From contig CAVZWW010000003.1 in NCBI GenBank assembly GCA_963779225.1, positions 1,240,001 to 1,304,000 on the forward strand: a DNA stretch of 64,000 nucleotides, written 5' to 3'. The notes under the pieces were generated by a model that searched no databases, was not told where the DNA came from, and saw only the letters and a list, made by a program, of their open reading frames with translations. The DNA is from CAVPCZ01 sp963779225 (GTDB lineage: Bacteria > Bacteroidota > Ignavibacteria > UBA10030 > UBA6906). The stretch's first letter is position 1; each line of letters starts with the position of its first letter. Of this stretch, positions 1 to 8,084 are shown in pieces. The translations under genes and the position numbers were made by a program.

Positions 1-669
1 CTCGAGCACACGAATGGCACGGTCGAGCTCCGCACATTCGATTATCCACAAGAGGGAAAGCGCGTGCACAATATCGAGGTGCACGGGGACGTCAGGCGTG
101 CATTCTCGTTTCCTGTTGGCGTGGAATATCAGTTTGCGTGCAACTTGAATGGACGGCAATTCGAGGAACAGTGGGAAGCCAAAGTGGATAGTCTCAACAA
201 TGTCTATCTCGACTCAACGCAGGGCACGAGAGCATATATCTATCCACAGGGCAAAGTGTTTTTCATGGCGAATCTCCTGGGAAGATCCCGGTCGGCACTG
301 GCATTCTTTTTCCTGGATGCCATCAGTGTGCCCCTTGGATACAGCGCAAAGATGCGTTGGAAAGACGAATTGCCCGTGTCCGTGACGATCGGCCGAGGCT
401 TGCGTTCTTTCTCGGAATTGTTTCTGGCATTCGGCAACCAGTTTAGAGCGGCTGCAGACCTTACGTTTGAAAAACATGCACAAAACGGAAAAGGTTTTAC
501 CATTCACGCGCGGTTCAATACGCGCGGGCTCGGCGTCTTTTCGTGGTATCGTCGAAATGCTCATGGACGCATCGACGTCGACGGTGAAGGCGAAATCACC
601 TCATTCGAATATCAAGACTCCACCACCCATTTGACATCTCTGCGAAAACAGAAGGGATCCATCACATGA
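1..669 (+). CDS. Unknown protein, 5'-truncated by window edge
   Basis: The frame is open from base 1 without a stop, so the gene begins left of the window; the GTG at 64 is only an internal candidate start. The visible 222 residues show no family I recognise and no obvious membrane segment in the C-terminal part. The stop codon overlaps the ATG of the next gene (ATGA at 666-669), so it is translationally coupled to a TPR protein and an outer-membrane barrel. That order (unknown protein, TPR, barrel) resembles surface-polysaccharide or YaiO-type export clusters, but this is inference from context only. Confidence 0.7.
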   Translation, partial: LEHTNGTVELRTFDYPQEGKRVHNIEVHGDVRRAFSFPVGVEYQFACNLNGRQFEEQWEAKVDSLNNVYLDSTQGTRAYIYPQGKVFFMANLLGRSRSALAFFFLDAISVPLGYSAKMRWKDELPVSVTIGRGLRSFSELFLAFGNQFRAAADLTFEKHAQNGKGFTIHARFNTRGLGVFSWYRRNAHGRIDVDGEGEITSFEYQDSTTHLTSLRKQKGSIT

Positions 670-1295
670 TCGCCCGACCTTTGTGGGTAGCTTCTCTGGG
701 GCTCCTCCTCGCCACCGGTATGGCCTGGAGCGCTCTCAAACCTGAAGACAAAGCCAGCGCATTCGCGACATCCATAAAGGAAGAAACCGCAGGCAATGTA
801 GAGCGCGCGATTGAGGTGATGCTCAACCTTTCCAACGGAGGTAACGCGGACTACCTCACGACTCTCCGGCTGGGATGGCTGTACTACAACGCAAGAGATT
901 TCGAGAAATCGACTAAGTACTACAAAGACGCGGTTCGCCTGAGCGACAATAGTATTGAGGCATTGCTCGGCGTGACGCTGCCGTATGCCGCACAGGGGAG
1001 ATGGGACCTCGTGCAGGATACGTACAAGACCATTCTCGGCAAAGACAAGCCCAACTATACGGCAAATCTCCGGTTGGGCCAGATCTACCTCAACCAGGGC
1101 AACTACCTGATGGCAAAGAAGTATCTGGACCTCCTTTTCGAAAACTACCCCGGCGACTACGAAGCGAACCTCTCGCTCGGCTGGACGTACTATTACCTCG
1201 GCAGCAAGGCAAAAGCACGTGAGGCATTCATCAATGCCATGAGCGTGTATCCAGCCGACACCAGTGCCGTCAAGGGATATGGACTGACAAAATGA
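666..1295 (+). CDS. Exported tetratricopeptide-repeat protein
   Basis: 209 residues. A signal peptide is visible at residues 1-22 (MIARPLW then a hydrophobic stretch ending AWSA). Residues about 50-205 are consecutive TPR-like helical hairpins with the typical spacing of G/Y, A and P (for example LRLGWLYYNARDFEKSTKYY, LRLGQIYLNQGNY, LSLGWTYYYLGSKAKA). The protein is probably a periplasmic protein-protein interaction scaffold. It overlaps both neighbours by 4 bp (ATGA), implying coupled translation with the barrel gene that follows. TPR plus barrel pairs are known from exopolysaccharide export systems; the substrate here cannot be read from sequence. Confidence 0.85.
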   Translation: MIARPLWVASLGLLLATGMAWSALKPEDKASAFATSIKEETAGNVERAIEVMLNLSNGGNADYLTTLRLGWLYYNARDFEKSTKYYKDAVRLSDNSIEALLGVTLPYAAQGRWDLVQDTYKTILGKDKPNYTANLRLGQIYLNQGNYLMAKKYLDLLFENYPGDYEANLSLGWTYYYLGSKAKAREAFINAMSVYPADTSAVKGYGLTK

Positions 1296-2110
1296 AATTC
1301 GCCGCGCTGATACTCGCGCTTATCGTGAGTGTTTCCCCGGTGCACGCACAGCACTCGACAACGGCTGTTTTGCCTTCCGCATACTACACGGCGGGTACGT
1401 ATTCCGGCGGGGCACGGTCAGACTCCTACTCCGGGTACGCGTCAATCTCCTCTCACGGATTTGAATATCTGGTTGCCGGCTACGACAGGATGCTCATTGA
1501 GTCTTCAACCTGGACGTACGATCAGCACCTGTTCGTTGTCGGAGGGCAGAAGAACTTCTACCCCTTCTACCTGAGACTGAACTACGGAGGAATCAAGGGA
1601 ACGTTCGATCTGCCGTCCGCACGGTACTCATATGACGACCACATAGACATCCTTAATTGCGGCCTGCTCTACAACATCGACCTCTTCTTTGTCGGCCCAA
1701 CGTATACATATGTGAATGTAACAGGGTACAAGACTCTGCAATGCCATCAGGTGGGACTCCAGGGAGAGTGGTTCATCGACCCGGCATTCGGGGTATCCCT
1801 CAGTCCGCTCTATACAACGCTGACGGACGGCCGTTCATTTATTTCTGCTACCGCAGGGATGTCATACTCTCCTGTGCAGCCTCTGGTAGTGCAGGTCTCG
1901 GGAGTATTTGGAAAGAGGGCGTACTATTTCAACCCGGATCTTCTGACCGTCTTCAATCAGGACGAGACCCAGGAGAATCTGTGGAGCGTACGGGCGGAAT
2001 ACACGGTGGAAGGAGTGGTGACTCTCATTGGAAGCTACCAATCGACCGACTTCACCGGGTACACCGTGAAATACCTGGCCCTCGGGGTGCGTGCGCGCAT
2101 TGAGTGGTGA
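1292..2110 (+). CDS. Outer-membrane beta-barrel protein (YaiO-like)
   Basis: 272 residues with a clear signal peptide (residues 1-19, ending VHAQ). The rest alternates short amphipathic strands with Tyr/Gly-rich turns and ends in an aromatic residue (ARIEW), as expected of an outer-membrane barrel. The start overlaps the TPR gene stop (ATGA at 1292-1295). The layout TPR protein followed by barrel, and the strand-rich 250-residue size, resemble YaiO-family proteins, but no diagnostic motif was seen. Bases 2111-2336 downstream hold no gene. Confidence 0.75.
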   Translation: MKFAALILALIVSVSPVHAQHSTTAVLPSAYYTAGTYSGGARSDSYSGYASISSHGFEYLVAGYDRMLIESSTWTYDQHLFVVGGQKNFYPFYLRLNYGGIKGTFDLPSARYSYDDHIDILNCGLLYNIDLFFVGPTYTYVNVTGYKTLQCHQVGLQGEWFIDPAFGVSLSPLYTTLTDGRSFISATAGMSYSPVQPLVVQVSGVFGKRAYYFNPDLLTVFNQDETQENLWSVRAEYTVEGVVTLIGSYQSTDFTGYTVKYLALGVRARIEW

Positions 2111-2301
2111 TCGTCGGCTCTGATGTGTTTACGACGAATCCGTTCGGATTCAAAGCGCCTCAGGAATACCGAACTGATCCACCGTCATCCTCTCGTTCCC
2201 GGCCGGGCGCTCACCTCGTACCGCCAATCGACGCCAAGCGTCCCCCCCCCCGTTTCTGTGGGAATCCGACAGGTAGCGGTGCAGGCATATGGAGATGGTC
2301 C

Positions 2302-2330
2302 TTGCTCGTGCTCCGGATTTTGCGTAAAAT
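2302..2330 (+). promoter_or_regulatory. Promoter upstream of the 2337 gene
   Basis: TTGCTC at 2302-2307, a 17-nt spacer, and TAAAAT at 2325-2330. In Bacteroidota terms this is TTG, 20 nt, TAnnAT. The ATG of the next gene lies only 7 nt beyond the -10 element and no Shine-Dalgarno sequence precedes it, so the transcript may be leaderless. Confidence 0.6.
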
Positions 2331-2336
2331 AGTAAA

Positions 2337-3356
2337 ATGCAGTCAGCCCCCGCACATAATCTCTCCCGGAAGCTGCTGGCGATTACCTCTGGAACTCACA
2401 CCAATGACCAGCTCAACGAGGTCATAAGGGTAAGTCAGGCCCTTTCGATTTCCTGTCTGCATGCGTGCCATATTTCTACGGTGCTGAAAGACTCGCATGG
2501 TCTTTCCATTTCGGATATGGCCATGGACTGCATAGCCGAGCTGTTCGAACAGGACCGGAATGGATCCCTCGTTCAGCTGTGTGCATACTTCGACGGTATT
2601 TCGCTGGAATCCTGTTCGGATGAAGAAACCCTTGTGCATCTTCGCCGCCTGGTGTTCTCCAAGACCCATAACGGCTTATTCAGATTCTATAATGAAGCCG
2701 ATCCAACACTCGGCAGAGTGTTGCGCAATATCAAACTCGCCGTACAATCTCTCAAGAATTTTCAAGAACACGACGTGTGCGGCGAACCATCAATGGTTCC
2801 GAGTGCATGTGATCCCCTCCGGCATTTGCCTCCGGCCGACCGGAAAACGCTCGAGCGGGGTTTGGCCGTTGCTGTCAACGGCCACCAGACAGTCCCCTCC
2901 ATGCTCGCCCGGCTGTCGTGCTACCTGAGGGGACAACGTCTGCATTCCCGCATTGTTCCCCTGATTGATGTCGCTGTTGTCTTCCGTGCTCTGTACGCCC
3001 GGGCACAGTTGCTGCCGGCGATGGCAGAAAGCGGGGTGGAACAGACGCTGCAATTCGATATCGAAAAGATTGTGCAGCAGGTTCACCGGCAGTCTCGGAG
3101 TGCCGCGGAGAAGGCGTATGTGGACAAAGGAAAAGTGTCCTCCGAGTTGCTGGACGCATATTTTCGCGTTATTGATGCAGGTTTGCGGGCGAACTTCATC
3201 GACTTTGACGGGGCGGATTTTTCACTCTTTGCGGAATTATCCGGAGAGATCCCCGGGTTGACAAAGGAAGCGTACAGGAAGAAGCACCGGGCACGGCTTG
3301 AATATCTTTCACGTGAGGCAAATAAACGGGTACGGGATCTCTTGCGCGCGTCATAA
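2337..3356 (+). CDS. Unrecognised soluble helical protein beside an anti-sigma-like gene
   Basis: 339 residues, no signal peptide or membrane segment, predominantly helical by composition. Residues about 50-130 contain several Cys and an aromatic-rich segment (residues 100-130); the C-terminal end is basic (RKKHRARLEYLSREANKRVR), which could contact nucleic acid. I do not recognise the family. Its neighbour 96 bp downstream is a membrane protein with an anti-sigma zinc finger, the position usually occupied by the cognate sigma factor, so it could be a divergent sigma-like or regulatory partner; no sigma region 2 or 4 motif is evident. It has a strong promoter with the ATG placed for leaderless initiation. 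Confidence 0.75.
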   Translation: MQSAPAHNLSRKLLAITSGTHTNDQLNEVIRVSQALSISCLHACHISTVLKDSHGLSISDMAMDCIAELFEQDRNGSLVQLCAYFDGISLESCSDEETLVHLRRLVFSKTHNGLFRFYNEADPTLGRVLRNIKLAVQSLKNFQEHDVCGEPSMVPSACDPLRHLPPADRKTLERGLAVAVNGHQTVPSMLARLSCYLRGQRLHSRIVPLIDVAVVFRALYARAQLLPAMAESGVEQTLQFDIEKIVQQVHRQSRSAAEKAYVDKGKVSSELLDAYFRVIDAGLRANFIDFDGADFSLFAELSGEIPGLTKEAYRKKHRARLEYLSREANKRVRDLLRAS

Positions 3357-3452
3357 CTGTTTTGCGCATCCGTAACATGGTCGATCTTTCGGCCTGGAGT
3401 CCGCAAAGGGACTTTCAGCACAGAAAAGCATCTGACATGAGTATAGGGTGGC

Positions 3453-4820
3453 ATGCAGCATCTCGCTGAACATACGATTGAGTTGTACGTGCTCGGTGCC
3501 AGGGACGTGGCGTCGCAGGTGGAGTCTATCCACGCTCACCTGCTCGAGTGTGCCGGATGTCGGGCTTCGGAAGAGCGCTTTCGGGCGATCTACGCGGAAA
3601 TGGAGCGGGCGCATGAGGAATTGCAGCCCCGCAGCAACAACACCGTACATGCAGTGGTCCGCATGAGGGTCGGTATGGAACCATTCTACGAAACGGAGCG
3701 CAATTCTGTGGAAGCGGTCAATCAGACCATTCTGGGTCAACTAAGAAGCTTCTACCGTCTGCATCCACTGGTCACAGCAGGGGGAGGGATGGTTTCTTTT
3801 GCCGCACTGGCGGGAGTTGTCGCGCTTGCCCTGAATGTGCTCTCCCCACCTCCGTCTCCCTCTTTTGTCCATCTGAATCCAGAGCAGAATCTCATCGACG
3901 TATATGGAAAGGACAATGCAAAGCTCTGGTCCCTCCCGGCCTTGGCGATGAGCCGATGGGAGGAAGAGAATAACTCGCATCGGAGTTCCCGTGTGGAGGT
4001 CGCCGATCTGAACGGGGATGGAACAGGTGAAGTGGTTACGACCGCACCACTCGCCGGAACGAATTCCGAACAGGCAATTGTGCGTGCCTTCAACTCGCGT
4101 CATACACTTCTGTTCGAGCGGAAAATTGGCAGCCCTTTGGAATTTCGCGGGGTACGCTATGCAGAACAGATGGATGCCTGGGCACTGGTCATCGTTCAAG
4201 ACTCTTCCCGCAAAGGAGCCGAGATCATCGTTGCTGCCTCGGGCGGGCGCTCCCCAACAGTGATCGCACGACTGGATGCAAAGGGGAATATCCTCGGAGA
4301 ATACTGGCATTTCGGAACACTGAACGGACTCTTTGCGTTTGACCTCGATGGGAATGGACACAAGCAAGTGATCGCCTCGGGGACGAACGACGTCAATGAC
4401 TTACTTGACGATCCGGACCTGTCTCAAGCGGTGTTTGTCATGATTGATCCCCTGAAGCTTGTGGGCCGGGTGGAAAGCCGGGCGACCCGGGGATTTGGCT
4501 TTTCCACATCAGATGCAGAACGTCTGTACATTCGTTTGCCTCGTTCGGATATGGAAAAAGCCCTGGGAACCTCAAACGGCGTGAGAATGGTTCTGCGAAC
4601 GGCGGATAGCCTTCTGTTTGTCACGGTTAATAATGGAAGCATGACATCACCCATTACATTCGACTACTATTTCTCAAACTCCCTTCGTCTCGTCTCCGTC
4701 AAATCCAACGACGTCAATGCCGCGGTTCATGCTCGTCTGAAGCGTGAGAAGAAGATCAACAGTACGCTTGACCAGGCATATCTCAAGGAACTGGGGAATG
4801 ATGTGGAGGTGCTGCGCTAG
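3453..4820 (+). CDS. Membrane anti-sigma-like protein with zinc finger and FG-GAP-like repeats
   Basis: 455 residues. The N-terminal cytosolic part has the zinc-binding anti-sigma signature H29-x3-C33-x2-C36 (HLLECAGC). A single membrane segment spans about residues 107-130. The periplasmic part carries at least two Asp-rich calcium-loop motifs of FG-GAP/VCBS type (DLNGDGTGE near 186 and DLDGNGHKQ near 290) and reads like a fragment of a beta-propeller. This is a plausible one-pass sensor that sequesters a regulator until an external signal is detected. The start is supported by AGGGTGG just upstream. No canonical ECF sigma gene is adjacent; only the unknown 2337 gene is. Confidence 0.75.
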   Translation: MQHLAEHTIELYVLGARDVASQVESIHAHLLECAGCRASEERFRAIYAEMERAHEELQPRSNNTVHAVVRMRVGMEPFYETERNSVEAVNQTILGQLRSFYRLHPLVTAGGGMVSFAALAGVVALALNVLSPPPSPSFVHLNPEQNLIDVYGKDNAKLWSLPALAMSRWEEENNSHRSSRVEVADLNGDGTGEVVTTAPLAGTNSEQAIVRAFNSRHTLLFERKIGSPLEFRGVRYAEQMDAWALVIVQDSSRKGAEIIVAASGGRSPTVIARLDAKGNILGEYWHFGTLNGLFAFDLDGNGHKQVIASGTNDVNDLLDDPDLSQAVFVMIDPLKLVGRVESRATRGFGFSTSDAERLYIRLPRSDMEKALGTSNGVRMVLRTADSLLFVTVNNGSMTSPITFDYYFSNSLRLVSVKSNDVNAAVHARLKREKKINSTLDQAYLKELGNDVEVLR

Positions 4821-5193
4821 AAGGCACTATTCTCGCCTGGTTATCTCCCACGCTACTCTCCAATGGTCCTTTTCAGCAGCTGGCAGGTAATGCGCGCCGG
4901 GACCTGGTAACCTCACGCAGCCTCTATCCCAACGCTGATCCGGTCGCTTGATTTTCGCAATCCCTCCACCGTACATAAAACAATTCTGCAATGCCGAGAA
5001 ATCCCCAATAGATGATCTTGGAACTTCGTCCGGCCTGCTGCACCTCACCCGTTTCCCCGTTGTTCAATCGCATCCATCTGGATGCGTCATGAACCGCATG
5101 TTGTCGCTGGAGCCGGGTTTGACATGGATGTTGACGAAAGGACAGAACGTATGCTTGAGCGCGGTTCACACAATACACACAGTTTCTTACATG

Positions 5194-5318
5194 ATATCCA
5201 CATTCAAACGGGGGGTAGCTTCCTCTGTCAGGCCGATGCCTGGTCCAACGATGCCCGCGAATAACCTGCCCGGGGCTTGTGTCCACAAGTTATCCACATA
5301 TTTTCCAAGCTATTCACA
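5194..5318. other. Cluster of DnaA-box-like sequences, possible replication origin element
   Basis: TTATCCACA (exact DnaA consensus) lies at 5290-5298, CTATTCACA (one mismatch) at 5310-5318 and ATATCCACA (one mismatch) at 5194-5202, all in the same orientation; GTGTCCACA directly precedes the perfect box. The cluster sits in a large gene-free interval, as oriC regions do. Against it: flanking genes point the same way, no dnaA or dnaN is nearby, and a single perfect box is expected by chance about once in a window of this size. Confidence 0.35.
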
Positions 5319-5363
5319 TCATGTGCACATCCGGATCGTCCAGGAAGACCACACTTCTTGAAA

Positions 5364-5660
5364 TCACTCAAACCCCGCCACCGGATTGTGAACCCATCGT
5401 GCTGAAAGAACGCCAGGTGCCTGGAGGGGGGGGAAACGGTTGCCCCTCAGCGCGAAGTGTCGCTGAATTGTGCGACTCTGATTCCAGGTACTTGGGCACC
5501 CGGAATTCCGCTCAATTTCGAAGAAATTCAGGCCGCCCCAGACACGCAGAAGGTACTCCGGTGTATTGATCCGGGCCTCCATACGGCCAAACGAGGATTC
5601 CATCAACAACTCCTTCCGCCGCAACAAGGACTCCAACTCGGTGATTTCCTGACAGATCAT
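5364..5660 (-). CDS. Possible small or relic reading frame
   Basis: A 98-residue frame starting at the ATG complementary to 5658-5660. The first 55 residues look protein-like (charged helix with LESLLRRKELL, then GRMEARINTPEYLLRVWGG) and use G/C-ending codons, while the second half does not. A run of eight C/G lies within it. No family recognised. It may be the remnant of a decayed gene. Confidence 0.25.
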   Translation of the reverse strand: MICQEITELESLLRRKELLMESSFGRMEARINTPEYLLRVWGGLNFFEIERNSGCPSTWNQSRTIQRHFALRGNRFPPLQAPGVLSARWVHNPVAGFE

Positions 5661-6059
5661 GGAGTCCCCCAACCAAACCAACCAACCACACACACAACAG
5701 ATCCTTCAGTACTTACATATCCATATCTTTCAAACCAAACCACACAGCGACAAAAAGGTGAGATGTGCACAAGCGAACCGGCGGTGAGACGGTTCATGGA
5801 CTCCATCAGGCAAACAGTCCTGGAGTTCATGGGCCCGGGTGGTGATCTGAGCGGAGGGGAGGTTTTCCCGGCCGGGAGGGTGTCATTCAAGGTGAGGGCT
5901 CGCGCGACAGGAATCGGACCAATCGCTCCACTGCAACATTCAGAGCCGTCACATCGGGTGTGTGACTTTGAAGGGAATTCTTCGTACTCTGCCGTAGGGG
6001 AAACAGGTATGTTGCCACAGGCAAGGGCAGTCGGAAAGAGCGACCCGGAGGTTTGAGCG

Positions 6060-6872
6060 ATGATGAAACAGAAGGAAGCTGAAGACAAGGCCCGAATTGT
6101 CTTTTTCTCCCATGGCGGAGGTCCGTTGCCAATTCTCGGAGACGCCAGCCATAAGGCTATGGTGGATTTCATGCAGAGACTTCCATCTCAGCTTGAGCGG
6201 CCGGATGCTATTCTCGTCATCAGCGCCCATTGGGAGGAAAGCGTCGCGACACTGTTAGGTGCGCACACTCCCCCCATGCTCTATGACTATTATGGTTTTC
6301 CCGGCGAAGCCTATGCGATCACCTATCCGGCACCCGGAAGCCCTGATCTAGCGAACAGGATTGCCGGACTACTGCGCAAGGGCAATATTCCGGCTCGCAT
6401 CGATCCTCAGCGGGGGTTTGATCATGGTTTGTTTGTCCCGCTGAAACTGATGTACCCTCACGCCGACATACCCTCACTTCAACTCTCGCTCTTGCGCGGT
6501 CTCGACCCGGCCGCGCATATTGCCCTTGGCAAAGCATTGCGCGAATTGACGCATGAGAATATCCTGGTGATCGGCTCTGGATTTTCGTTCCATAACATGA
6601 GAGCATTTGCCTGGGAAGGAACCAGCGTACCTGATCCGGCCAATGATGCCTTTCAACGTTGGTTGATCGAGGTTTGCACCGGCCCAATGTCCCAGTCCGA
6701 GCGTGAACAACGCCTAATCGAATGGGAGAAAGCGCCATCTGCTAGATACTGTCACCCTCGCGAGGAGCATTTGCTGCCCCTCCATGTCTGTATTGGTATG
6801 TCGGGTACATCGGCGAGGGTGGTCTTTGATGACTACATTCTGGGTAAGCGAGGGATTGCATTCTTGTGGTGA
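6060..6872 (+). CDS. ygiD: LigB-type extradiol dioxygenase, YgiD/DODA family
   Basis: 270 residues, the usual length of the 4,5-DOPA extradiol dioxygenase family. Family motifs in order: SHGGGP (H18), SAHWE (H57), GFDHG (H122), SFHN (H178) and HPREEHLLPL (H232); the His set matches the metal-binding and catalytic residues of this class. The enzyme would open catechol-type rings next to a hydroxyl in the cytoplasm. GGAGG lies 8 nt before the ATG. It precedes a UroD-like gene and a type III PKS operon, so an aromatic product of that operon is a possible substrate, but the spacing does not prove co-transcription. Confidence 0.88.
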   Translation: MMKQKEAEDKARIVFFSHGGGPLPILGDASHKAMVDFMQRLPSQLERPDAILVISAHWEESVATLLGAHTPPMLYDYYGFPGEAYAITYPAPGSPDLANRIAGLLRKGNIPARIDPQRGFDHGLFVPLKLMYPHADIPSLQLSLLRGLDPAAHIALGKALRELTHENILVIGSGFSFHNMRAFAWEGTSVPDPANDAFQRWLIEVCTGPMSQSEREQRLIEWEKAPSARYCHPREEHLLPLHVCIGMSGTSARVVFDDYILGKRGIAFLW

Positions 6873-6951
6873 CGCTGCGGCTGTTTTTCTATCTGCCAGG
6901 ACTTCGGGGCAGCCGCGCCCCCTTCAGAGTATTGCGGAAAGACGATAGGGA

Positions 6952-8019
6952 ATGAATCTGAGTACGTATCTGGATATCGACGACGCGGCGCTGGTGCGCC
7001 TCGAGGATATCTCTGCGCGCTATCGGATGTTGCACGATGACCCCGGGAACTGTCTGCCCATGATTATCGTCAACACCCCCGTCCACGGGCTCCCGACATG
7101 GGAGGAACGCCTTGCCGATCCGCTCGTCATGCTCCGGGCTGAATTGGACCAACTTCGTCCTCACCTGGAGATCCGGGATGACCGGGTCCCCACGGTCCGT
7201 GTACAGTTTGGCACGGCCCAGGTTGCAGCCGCGTTTGGCTGTCGCATGCACATTCCCGAGAACAACCTGCCGGCGGCCGGAAATCACGTGTTGAGTACGG
7301 CGGCGGATGTGTATGAGCTGAAGATGCCCGCCCTCAATGCCGGATGGTACGGCAAGCTTGCAGAGTGGACAGCAATCTGGCAGGAAAACCTGCCGCAAGG
7401 TGTTCATATTCAGCATCCCGATATCCAGAGCGCGTTCAATTCCGCGCATTTGATTCGGGGGAACGATATTCTGACTGATTTCTTCGATTGTCCCCGGGAG
7501 GTTGAAATTCTTCTGGACAAGGTGACGGACTACATGCTCGCCATCACCAAACACACCAAATCGATGATCAGCGACGATCCGGACTGGTTCTTTGACTGGG
7601 GTTCGCTCTGGAAGGGTGCCGCGCGCATCAGCAACTGCTCAATGCAGATGATCTCTCCCCAGCTATACCGTGAACATGTCCTGCAACGTGATGTCCGTTT
7701 CTTTGACAGCATTGGCGGAGGGCGCATGCACTACTGCGGCATTACAGGAGAGGTGATTGCCGACTTCCTGAGGATACCCTCGCTCACCGGACTTGATGTC
7801 GATTGCTCCCATCACGACTTCTTTCCCCTCTGCGAGCGGACTCCGGAAAGAATCGTGCTTGCTCCCACCATAGGCTTTGAGGAAACTTCCCCCGAATTGG
7901 AGCGTTTGTTGCATGGTGATTGGCCGAGCAAGAGAAACATCGTGGTCGCGGCAAGCGCTGCGTCGGTCGAAGCCGGACGCGATCTTCTCAGGCGTCTTCG
8001 TGATTCCATGCCGTATTAA
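6952..8019 (+). CDS. Uroporphyrinogen decarboxylase-like protein (UroD/MtaA superfamily)
   Basis: 355 residues. The C-terminal half has the H260-Y-C262-G263 motif (MHYCGITGEVI), the His-x-Cys zinc-ligand pattern of the methyltransferase branch of the UroD superfamily, followed by LTGLDVD and an IVLAPTIG strand typical of this TIM barrel. True HemE proteins carry an N-terminal RPVWxMRQAGR-like motif that is absent, so heme synthesis is unlikely. A corrinoid or thiol methyl transfer role is known for relatives; the substrate is unknown here. It lies between the dioxygenase and the PKS gene, 65 bp upstream of the latter. Confidence 0.75.
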   Translation: MNLSTYLDIDDAALVRLEDISARYRMLHDDPGNCLPMIIVNTPVHGLPTWEERLADPLVMLRAELDQLRPHLEIRDDRVPTVRVQFGTAQVAAAFGCRMHIPENNLPAAGNHVLSTAADVYELKMPALNAGWYGKLAEWTAIWQENLPQGVHIQHPDIQSAFNSAHLIRGNDILTDFFDCPREVEILLDKVTDYMLAITKHTKSMISDDPDWFFDWGSLWKGAARISNCSMQMISPQLYREHVLQRDVRFFDSIGGGRMHYCGITGEVIADFLRIPSLTGLDVDCSHHDFFPLCERTPERIVLAPTIGFEETSPELERLLHGDWPSKRNIVVAASAASVEAGRDLLRRLRDSMPY

Positions 8020-8084
8020 ACAAAGATCGAACCGGACAATTTCAGGCGACAGCGCTGAGCTCACCACCCACCTTTGGAGAACAG

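Larger units (their letters stand above)
4821..6059. other. 1.2-kb gene-poor region
   Basis: No convincing long gene is present. It contains one perfect and two near-perfect DnaA boxes (5194-5318), a C/A-rich low-complexity stretch (5669-5699) followed by a locally AT-richer segment to about 5755, and a possible small minus-strand reading frame (5364-5660). A plus-strand frame from 5457 to 6056 lacks a ribosome-binding site and protein-like composition. No strong promoter was found before the 6060 gene. Confidence 0.6.

Noticed and set aside
42..50. Perfect DnaA box TTATCCACA
   Set aside because: Single occurrence inside a coding region; expected by chance.
2104..2427. Plus-strand frame after the first operon
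   Set aside because: Overlaps the real 2337 gene in another frame, contains the promoter, composition not protein-like.
5457..6056. 199-codon plus-strand frame
   Set aside because: No ribosome-binding site, low-complexity composition; overlaps the C/A-rich stretch.
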